Source of the DNA: Siphonodentalium dalli | Taxonomy: Eukaryota > Mollusca > Scaphopoda > Gadilida > Siphonodentaliidae | NCBI GenBank assembly: GCA_032622095.1 | Contig: CP136066.1 | Coordinates: 99,903,319 to 99,967,318 of the forward strand | Direction: 5' to 3' | Length of the DNA stretch: 64,000 nucleotides | Shown: in pieces, positions 55,671 to 64,000 of the stretch | Numbering within the stretch: the stretch's first letter is position 1 | How the letters are laid out: each line of letters begins with the position of its first letter | Translations under genes and position numbers: made by a program | The notes under the pieces: model-generated | The model's input: only the letters and a program-made list of their open reading frames with translations | Told to the model about the DNA's origin: nothing | Databases searched by the model: none

Positions 55671-57497
55671 TCAATTAAACATTAAAAGTTCTCTTCCTGC
55701 TGGATCGGTAAAAAGCGACATTAGCCAGTCAATATAGGTGATCGTGAATATGTGGCAGTGAGGCTCAAATTGCCTCTACTCCTATCGTTAAGGCTACATA
55801 CACATACAGACAATACGTTTACAACTTAAAGTCTGAAAGTAACGGTATGACATGTTCAGACTAAAACCGGACCATTGTCATGTGCACATAAATTATAAGT
55901 ACTTGTAATAGCGTGTGTACCCCTCCCTTCTCACACCCCTGAATCGAACGGAAATTTGATGGAAACAATTTGATGGCGACAAAATGTTTCACCAAATGTT
56001 TGGTTGGTATCCGTGGTGCATGTCATATATATATATATATACCAGCCAGATAAACATGTATCACTTAACATGGCCTATGAATAAACCCACTTGTATGACA
56101 TGTTATAATCGATATATATACAATCAAATACATACAACTGAGCAGTATTTGTTACGTGCTTCATTTTGTACGTATGCATATAAATTGTATACTAGCAGTT
56201 ATTATGTATATATGCAAAATTATTATGTTGGGTTTTATGTTTGAACATATAGGCCGGAGTCATCATCTCCAGTTTAAACATCCGAGTTAAACCTGGTTTT
56301 AGACCTACATTGGTGGTCAAAGGGCGCATCTTGTCGTTCAGTTGTCATTTAGTTGATAACTCTATTCGATGGTATGAACATGCAGTCAAACTACCTTGTT
56401 ACCAATCAGAACAATGTGCAGGCCGATAAAACGCTTATTGACACGCCATAAATTATCGCGAGCGATATGTATTCATTGAGAAACAAGTATCGCTCATGGA
56501 CCACTAATCCATTCTTATTCTGCGTTTAAACAAATCTGCCAAAGGGCATGTCTCTCGACGCGAGTTTCACCACTTTGTTTGTGGTTTTCCGCAAGATGCT
56601 TTACCCGAAAAGACAAAAGTTGGTGTGTTTACATGTATGTTTATATAGACATAGTATGAGATCTGTCTATCTATCCGTCCGTCCGTTCGCAATTTGTCGT
56701 CCTAACCCCAGAACCGCTGTTGTGGGTTAAGTAACTAGATAGAACAAGTTGTAACGAGCACATTTGTTTATTGTTTTGTGTCTACTGATCGCCGCCAAAA
56801 GAGTAGCCGTTAACGTGTCACTTGCAACACTTAGGAAACAGCCGTCCACACCATAGTATCGAACGTGTTTTTATTTTTGAAAACAATGAAAACTGGTTCA
56901 GCCAGTTACAGAGGTGTGTTGACGATTTAAATGCAGACGGGGAACCACAGTGCAGTTATATTTGTCGTTAACTTCCTGTTGATCTCTCCAAGACAAAATC
57001 CATACATGGGAATGACATGACCACCATCCGATTTTAAATGTGTGGAATCGAATAACTTTATTCTCAATACTTGGATGCCATATGAGTTTGTTATTTTGTG
57101 CATAATATTAGATAATCCTTTAATCAAAAACAATCATTTTTAGAACTGGAATTGCAAACAAATATCTTCGATCTGAATTGGGTGGGGGTGGCGAATAACT
57201 GTATTCTTCAAACTTGGGGTGGCGAATAACATTGGTCTTTAAACTCCGACGTAGATACGTTTCTAACTTTTTGTATTTGATTAGACGATCCTTCATTCAT
57301 AAACAATCATTTCATAGAACTGGAAGTCGAATTGAGAATAAAAATCTGCGATCTGAAATTATGTATTGGTTGGTGGGTTGGCGGGGTGGTGAATAACTTT
57401 ATTCTTAATACTTGGATATCAGATAAGTTTCTTATGCTGTACATTACATTAGTCGATTGACAATAGAGCCCAATTATTTAGCACAACCCATCCTGAT
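55671..57497. other. Non-coding, no gene seen
   Basis: AT-rich with small TA runs (about 56027-56041). Two related 'GAATAACTTTATTCTNAATACTTGGAT' blocks occur near 57050 (first inverted-like partner) and 57388. No exon recognised. Confidence 0.4.
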
Positions 57498-57574
57498 GTT
57501 GAAAATGAACATGCCATGCTGCTACTAAGAAAAGTATACAAGGAACCAGTTTTTGAACAGTTGCCCCCACACTA

Positions 57575-57997
57575 GTGAAATCTATTTCATTCCTTGTATT
57601 GTCTTTAAGGTGTTTGATGAATGTTAATTAACCATAGAGTTAGAGATAGAACAAAATTTATTAAGGTTAACGAGCCATACAGCTCTAACGGCAAAATGAA
57701 CAATGACCGTTTTCAACTATATCGGGTCTTGCGTACAATGTTATAAATCTATATTTTATCTGACAACCATAGACGTCACGTGACATTAAACCACATTAAA
57801 TCACACCAACATCATAGTGAAATCTATTTCATTCCTTGTATTGTCTTTAAGGTGTTTGATGAATGTCAATTAACCATAGAGTTAGAACAAAATTGATGAA
57901 GGTTAACTAGCCATACAGCTATAACGGCAAAATGAACAATGACCGTTTTCAACTATATCGGGTCTTGCGTACAATGTTATAAATCTATATTTTGTCT
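57575..57997. repeat. 242-bp tandem duplication
   Basis: GTGAAATCTATTTCATTCC starts both units (57575 and 57817). Both contain AGGTGTTTGATGAATGT, TAACGGCAAAATGAACAATG and TCTTGCGTACAATGTTATAA. Outside them, 57498-57574 is repeated at 58234-58321 (TATACAAGGAACCAGTTTTT). Confidence 0.85.
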
Positions 57998-58419
57998 GAG
58001 TTAAACAACCCACAATGTTAACTCCAACCTTCCTGAGCACATCTGCTGTTTCGACTGAACCAGTAAACAATAAAGGCAAGTGAACCGGATGATTTGGGGA
58101 TATATGGCGGCTATTTGGGGTAGATTTGGTCAAAAACATGCACAAAAATCCTCGAAAATATCCTGATTTTTGCTTAAGATGGCAGCCATCTTGGATTTGG
58201 AGATCACGTGACATTAAAACATTGGAATAGAGTGCAATTTCGATGTTGAAAATATGCATGCCATGCTTCTACTAAAAAGTATACAAGGAACCAGTTTTTG
58301 AACAGTTGCCCCAACCCTAGTAAATGTCCCGTAGTAATATGGAAATCATTATTAATTTTGTTTAACCCCAACGGTTTCGTGATCATTTTACCTTAATAAA
58401 AATATGATATATGTATCGC

Positions 58420-59111
58420 GCATGGACCTCAACATTGCACTTTTTGTTGCTAAATCGGCTGCGTGGTCAGCACCATGGCAGTCACAAGGGACTGAATTCT
58501 CGTGCGGTGCCGCACAGCGGGCATCTATATAGGACAGGGAGGCAACCATATAACCCGTTCCATATTTTCGAAAATAGGGCTGAAGTCGTGCATGGAGTGT
58601 CAAAATAGCCCCTTTTGATACTAAATCGGCTGCGTGGCCAGATCCATGGCGGCCACCCGGGAATTCTTGCATTTTCGTGCGGTGCCACCCAGCGGGCATC
58701 TATAGGACAGGGACGTGACTATATAGCCCCTTCAAAATATTCGAAAATTGGTCTGAAGTCGTGCATGGAGACCAAATAGCACGTTTTGTTACTAAATCGG
58801 CTGCGTAGCCAGAACCATGGCGGCCACCCTGGAATCCTGGCATTGCCGTGCGGTGCCACCGAGCGGGCATCTTATATATGACAGGGGCACGACCATATAT
58901 ATACACGGAAGGATTCCCTTGTGACTGCAATGGTTCTGGCCACGCAGCCGATTTAGCAACAAAAATTGCAATGTTGAGCTCCGTGCACAACTTCAGCCCA
59001 ATTATCGAACATTTGGAAGGGGTTATATGGTTGCGTCCCTGTCCCGTTGACGCCCACCGAGTGGCACCGCATGCAAATGCAAGGATTCCCGGGAGGCCGC
59101 CATGCTTCTAG
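58420..59111. mobile_element. Foldback element with 171-bp units in both orientations
   Basis: Three direct units are marked by TAAATCGGCTGCG at 58451, 58622 and 58793 (period 171). An inverted unit follows at 58916-59111. The outer arm 58420-58490 is the reverse complement of 58916-58986 (CTCAACATTGCA, TTGTTGCTAAATCGGC, AGTCACAAGGG). Apparent frames on both strands derive from this structure. Confidence 0.75.
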
Positions 59112-60754
59112 CTACGTAATCATGTTTATGGGCTGCGAAACGGTTTTCAAAAACATTTCTTTGTTTTTTTGTGACATCTCCCAGTCTGTTGTTGAAAATA
59201 CGTAAGAGTTTTAGGTCCTGATGGATCTGGGTTTTCTCTATCCATATTGTCGATTTAATTGTTTAAATACCAGAGGAGCAGATGGTGGCGATTTTCTGCT
59301 ATGTCTATATAGTGGTATAAACGATACGACGTCACGATATCGGGAAGAGAAGTCCCAGAACCCAAGATACTGGCAGGTATACCACGATGAGATCAGTGAA
59401 ACCCACTTGAAATCCTAAACGCTCTGTATAGTCACACCGACTATCGACCCATTGGCCAAAGCCGGGACTATAGCCTATAGTACATGTATGAGGTGGCGCG
59501 GCTTTTCCAAATTAATTGTCAACACACCTCATCCCACACGGACAACATCTTCATGTATACGGTATTTTTATTTGTTTATATCTGCATTAAGTATACACTA
59601 ATACTATAAAACAAGTTGATTATACGGTGACAGTCTTGATTTCTTGTTTACACTCAGACAGGATGTCATCCGGAAAACTAGCAATTTATTTGTGCCTAAT
59701 ATTCAGCCAACTTAAGTCGGACAACGATTCCAACATTTATAACCAAAATATGCAATATATGTATATAGTCATTCTCCAAGACAATGCCAATTTGTATTGT
59801 AATAATCAATCGGATAGGAATTTCATGAAAGCATTGTCATTCTGTGTACGTAGCATCAATTATAAGACTGGAGCTATATTTCAGCCTTTTCTATACATGC
59901 CCAGCGATACCTATATCGATTGGCATGTGTCCCTCGTCAAAGTTTCAACAGGAAGGGGATCCGGATGTTGAAATGTAAACCGTTGAAAGAAGCACTCAAT
60001 GTGATAACTACAAAAGGCTTTTACCACCCAAGGCGCACCTGTTATTCTGGAAATCCATATATTAATCTTATGAGACTGGTGGCAGCGAACAGAATTGGAG
60101 AGGTGATTAAAAATAACTCTATAGATACTGACACACAATGTTCTGTTGAAATGAATCTCCTAATTGAAAATACCGCTAGGTTTATCGACGCTCCGTGGGT
60201 CTACTTGGATAGATCTTGAAACTTATGATGCAGAATAGCTTTTACCTCCCTATAACTCAATTGGAAATTAATTGATTAATCTTGGCATATATCACAAAGA
60301 AATGGGTTCATCGTCCAAACCATGACTAAAACGCACACTGCCAAACATATTTAATATAAAACATTTTTGACATAGCATCATACATCCTGGGACCCAACTT
60401 TAGCCCGAGCCTGTGTACATATTCCGTCATTTTCTAGTCATTTTTTTTTTAATTTGGCACAGATATTAAACATCGTTGGAACCTGCAATTCTGAGTTTGG
60501 TTGGACACATTTTTGTCGAGTTCTTGTCATTTTTGCCGACTTTTCTAGCTCGTTAGCGCAATAACTTGAACAAATATTAACCGATTTTAACAATGTTTTG
60601 CGTAAGAGCTATTTAAAAAAAATTCGAAAACCAGACTTATCCGATCTTTTCTACCGCAATTATGGCCCCTAGTTTGACGAATTTTCTTGATTTTCAACAT
60701 TTGAGGTTTCCGGATGATGACATTTATTCCGGACATATCCAATCCTTCAGTTAG
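59112..60754. other. Non-coding and repeat-derived
   Basis: Open frames at 59627-59971 and 59920-60219 overlap a dispersed repeat: the segment encoding ITTKGFYHPRRTC and NLMRLV has nucleotide-level relatives on the minus strand at about 55080-55200 and 55530-55650. 60400-60750 carries diverged family-3 units (TTTCCGGATGATGAC, TTATGGCCCC). Confidence 0.5.
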
Positions 60755-60796
60755 CCACCGTCTCCAGGGACATTGTGGTCGGTCGACCTTTTATTT
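60755..60796 (+). repeat. Family 3 Helentron-like 3' end
   Basis: AGGGACATTGTGGTCGGTCGACC then TTTTATTT, the same end signature (GGGACA, stem GGTCGGTCGACC, T-rich end) as at 39396-39432 and, more loosely, 44500-44527. Confidence 0.5.
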
Positions 60797-61042
60797 AATA
60801 TGATTTGGTGTATCATTTCTAGATGAAGACAATCCAACTCGACCACCCATCGGACACTTGAATTATTCTAAACCACACAACTATCGGCATTGCCGCGCCG
60901 TATATATCAGTACCCGATTCCTAGATTATATCCACACTACTTTCCCACCCATCGGAAACATGAATTATCAAAAAAATGCTCTTCATTGTTCGGTCCACAA
61001 AATTTTAGGAGACAACGATACGATTAGGTGCCATTAACTTAG

Positions 61043-61400
61043 GCTGAATAGGTCACTCTCACCGGTTTTCTGTGATAAAGTTACCCAGGTTCCTAATTTT
61101 GTGATAAAGTTACCCAGGTTGGTGAGAATTGTGATAAAGTTACCCAGGTTAAGCAAATCTCACAATATCAACTCGATTTAAAAGTGACAGAGGGGAATAT
61201 TGTTCAGTTTTGGCAAGTAATAGCCCTTATCAAGCATAAATTAAGACATATCACAAAAATCAATAATTTGTTGCTAAACATGAACTATTATTAACCTGGG
61301 TAACTTTATCACATTCTTCTCCAACCTGGGTAACTTTATCACAATTTCAGGAACCTGGGTAACTTTGTCACAGAAAACCGATGAGAGTGACCTATTCAGC
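61043..61400. mobile_element. MITE with iterated 21-bp motif and 9-bp target duplication
   Basis: TTAACTTAG flanks it at 61034-61042 and 61401-61409. Ends are GCTGAATAGGTCACTCTCA and its inverse. In each arm a 21-base motif (core GATAAAGTTACCCAGG) occurs three times, pointing inward, spaced about 27-30 bases. Arms are about 110 bases. A 9-bp duplication fits Mutator-like elements (inference); the iterated motif may be multiple transposase-binding sites. No coding capacity. Confidence 0.85.
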
Positions 61401-61409
61401 TTAACTTAG

Positions 61410-62179
61410 CAGGTATAATTCCATGCGCATTAAGATTCGTCGACTAAGATTGTTACAAGTAACACCACCAGGGAGATACAGCTGCACCTATGTAGCCTCT
61501 GATGTCTACATATATAGAGTACGGTACATGCAGTTTGCATTGGTGTGTGGCACCGTGGTACGGTATATATCATCTCATTCAAAACCAGCTAAATAATCTT
61601 TTAATTCTTATTTTTTTTTAAACACAGATTCACCCATATTAGCATTGCACTGTATCAACCCAATTCATTGTGCTGTAATGCCGTTGAAGGTTTTTTGTGA
61701 GTTTGTCAGTAGCTTCATATCTGCCCTTACACAAGTTCCATGAATTCCGTTACTAGTTCCCAGACCAACCCCAGTTTCTAGTTCCCAGTTCTCATAATAT
61801 GATAACAATCGTTACTGAATCGCCCACATGTATGTATGCGTAATCACAGCAGCTACGGTGTCATCCTTTCTGGATTCTTCTTGTGCCGCGACTAGTCCAT
61901 GAGGAATCTAATGGTGTGGTTTATAGACGTCAATAGTGGCGCCATTTGAGTCAGGGATGCATTGAAGGGGAGAGGTGCACAATAATTAATTAACCTGTTT
62001 AGCGCCGATTTCCACAAAGTTGATACACATTCTTCTCTATGAAACGAGGAATCTAATCGTGTGCTTTCAAGATGGCAAAAGTGGCGCTATTTGAGTCAGG
62101 GGTGCAGTGCAGGGAGAGGGATACCAAAATCGCACTTCCGCAAAAAGCCAATTTGGCATTTTTGGCGGATATGTTTTTC
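61410..62179. other. Non-coding, no gene seen
   Basis: AT-rich sequence between the MITE and the right end of the 11.7-kb insertion. Only the short tandem at about 61905-62110 is repetitive. Confidence 0.45.
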
Positions 62180-62329
62180 GGTGGTTACCATGGCAACCAT
62201 GGGCTTTCTCTAGCATGGCATGATATCCAAATCCACAAGATATCACCTCAGGATATTGTATACAAAGTTTGTTGCTTTTACCTTAAAATGCACGATTCAC
62301 CCTTTTTTTGACACGGAGCCGCCCTACTA
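62180..62329 (-). repeat. Right terminal inverted repeat of the 11.7-kb insertion
   Basis: Read on the minus strand it starts TAGTAGGGCGGCTCC, then AATCGTGCATTTTAAGG, TATCATGCCATGC and CATGGTTGCCATGG. Just inside, two ~140-bp units (GTGGCGCNATTTGAGTCAGG at about 61937 and 62081) form a short tandem. Confidence 0.75.
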
Positions 62330-62688
62330 TTATGGTCGCCTCATTATGAGTCGGTAATGTGACTAAACCGCTACAAGACACAGTGTTTTATGTTAGGAGA
62401 TTATATCACTGATTAGTTTCTTAGTGTCGTGTGAGATATATCAAAGACTACCAGAATTGATCAACGAAATGATACGCATCATGGTACACTAAATTAGTGG
62501 TTTCAAATGGTTCACAATATACTGGTATACATTCATTCTTTGTTTTGAACTAATCCCTTTCATGGATTATAAACTATATATATACACGCACCCAATCTGC
62601 GTGGGTTTTTTCATCCTACTAACAACCCCGACATCACGATACACTAATTTAGTGGTTTCAAATATATAGATATGCACGCACCCAATCT

Positions 62689-62895
62689 GTGCTGGGTTTC
62701 TTTTATTCTACTTTCAACCGGGAGTATGTCATGGATACAAGTTACGTCAAGACAGTTCTCGACACATCAGACAAGATTGATTCAAGTTCATTGCTCTTAG
62801 CAGGGGAGATTCAGATGCTGGCTGGTAAATACAATGGCGTTGCACAAGTGAGCGCCAATTTGAAGGCCATATTCGCTATGGTTTGCCCCTGTTGA
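62689..62895 (+). pseudogene. Unrecognised reading frame, copy B counterpart
   Basis: Matches 21035-21220 of copy A with the frame maintained: SYVKTVLDTSDKIDSSSLLL, then AGEIQMLAGKYNGVAQVSAN. Here an upstream Met at 62689 is in frame. No motif recognised. Conservation of the frame is weak evidence because the two copies are similar throughout. Confidence 0.3.
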
Positions 62896-64000
62896 AAACA
62901 ATTAAATGACAATTTGGTCCAATGTGACCTTGTTTACGTTTCTACTTTCGGCCCATATTCCTAGAATATTTAATCGACATTCACGACAGGTGATCGATGT
63001 AGCGTGCCCACAATGTTGTGCAACTTTCAAGTAAATAACAGTAGTTTCATTGAAACACATAAGAATGCGAGTTCACATAACTGAAAAGAGTTATTTTATT
63101 GAGAAATAGCTGTCATAGTGTTGTCGACCAGTTTGGTTTATTTGAGTAAAGCTCCGCCCATTACTCAGAAGCGGCACCAATATATTTGTAAACGTACAAC
63201 ACGTGATCGTCGGTGTCAGACTGCCTTCAATCTGACATTTTTCTGTTTTTACCTTACACTGGGCTACATTATAGTTATTGCAGCCATGTTGACCTCCAGT
63301 TATAACATATACAATATAATTTAACATATAACATCTGCTTTGTTCTGTTGAAAGCAATAATGACATGTAAACTGGACCGATAAATACCAAAGAATATAAT
63401 TTTGTTATTGAAAAATTAACTATTTATTTTTAGTGTCCCTCTCAATCATCGGAAATATATGAAATAAATGCATAGCAAATTCAATATCGAACAAAATAGC
63501 ATCTTTCTTGTACCACGTGTTAGTTTTATACAATAGAATCTAATTAAAACATAACATGGGTTTTTTAAGCATTGGTTTGGAAGCCTGAATACATCTTTAG
63601 AACAATTTATTGACACATTTAAAATTAAAAATGACATTTTTAGATTTTGTTTTATTATTATTAATTTCAATAAATCAATGTCAGGCGGAATGTGCCTCAA
63701 CTAATAATCTTCCTCTCACTACCTGTCGTTACTAGCATTAGATATACTAATGAATAAACTACAATATACACATTGTAGTAGATATTTGCGCATTATCCAC
63801 ATTTAAAAGTGAAGAGTTGAATATCAACTCACAGGTGAAAACAATTTCATGAGTACCGGTAATATATTAATATATATATTAATCTTAAGGTTGACTAACA
63901 TATACATTTATTAGTTCCCATGCACTAAACAGTCAGTAAAAATATGACTGAAAGATTTGATATTCAAATGCTATGTCAAAAAGCAATCCAAATTAAATAG

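Larger units (their letters stand above)
50633..62329. mobile_element. 11.7-kb TIR-flanked insertion in copy B
   Basis: The target TTA is present once in copy A (20660-20662) and flanks this block at 50630-50632 and 62330-62332. The ends are inverted: TAGTGGGGCGG on the left and TAGTAGGGCGG read inward from the right. Similarity continues inward about 150 bases (AATCGTGCATTTTA, GGTAAAAGCA, GATATCATGCCA, CCATGGTTGCCATGG). A TTA duplication suggests PIF/Harbinger, but the class is inference and no transposase is seen. It carries many younger insertions: a palindromic MITE, a SINE, a LINE fragment, satellite-like arrays and a 358-bp MITE. Confidence 0.7.
48240..64000 (+). mobile_element. Copy B of the ~4-kb dispersed repeat, split by an 11.7-kb insertion
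   Basis: 48240-50632 matches copy A 18242-20662, and 62330-64000 matches 20660-24915 without the two elements inserted in A. Small indels and substitutions are spread evenly. Homology reaches the window edge, so the right end of the repeat is not seen. The left half lies about 175 bases upstream of the candidate first exon at 48065. Confidence 0.7.

Noticed and set aside
59627-60219. Two overlapping frames that look like one frameshifted gene
   Set aside because: Part of the sequence is a dispersed repeat with relatives near 55.1 and 55.6 kb; no splice sites or domain support a gene.

Overview
This is animal nuclear DNA. It is AT-rich, has spliced exons bounded by AG/GT, dense short interspersed repeats, animal-type non-LTR retrotransposons and a tRNA-derived SINE. 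The repeat spectrum suggests a lophotrochozoan, most likely a bivalve mollusc: Helentron/Helitron-like elements with internal ~150 bp tandem units, 'pearl'-like 122 bp arrays ending in (GACA)n, Crypton-like tyrosine recombinases and a Helitron DUF6570-type domain. That assignment rests on family knowledge, not on a search. No prokaryotic gene organisation is present.

Layout. 0-13 kb: a plus-strand gene remnant whose exons (344-462, 616-778, 2944-3026, 10385-~10508, 11840-12014) keep compatible splice phases. Its introns are inflated by a palindromic MITE, a TIR element and two Helentron-like elements, one of which carries four nested hairpin/tandem-array elements (7.6-10.2 kb). Its last exon is duplicated, and the second copy is split by a TTAA-flanked insertion. 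13-18 kb: tandem repeats, a palindrome and two inverted Helitron-like elements. 18.2-24.9 kb: copy A of a ~4 kb dispersed repeat carrying a broken tyrosine-recombinase reading frame. 26.7-29 kb: a 740-codon non-LTR reverse transcriptase. 29.6-32.6 kb: a frameshifted Crypton-like recombinase head-to-head with a decayed cysteine/histidine-rich reading frame. 32.8-37 kb: tandem repeats and fragments of two more LINEs. 38-44.5 kb: more Helentron-like elements and a decayed Helitron protein fragment. 44.7-48.1 kb: a candidate minus-strand gene with a first exon and four homologous, phase-symmetric mini-exons. 48.2-64 kb: copy B of the ~4 kb repeat, split by an 11.7 kb TIR-flanked insertion.

The most informative feature is the A/B pair. 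Each copy is an empty-site control for insertions in the other. The comparison gives exact boundaries for three TIR elements: 11,697 bp flanked by TTA in B, ~2.13 kb flanked by CACGTG in A, and 494 bp flanked by TTAA in A. A Helitron-like element is shared by both copies and so predates their divergence.

No intact host gene is confidently complete here. The exon calls are by eye, without transcripts or homology searches. Family names come from remembered motifs and should be read as hypotheses of the stated strength.
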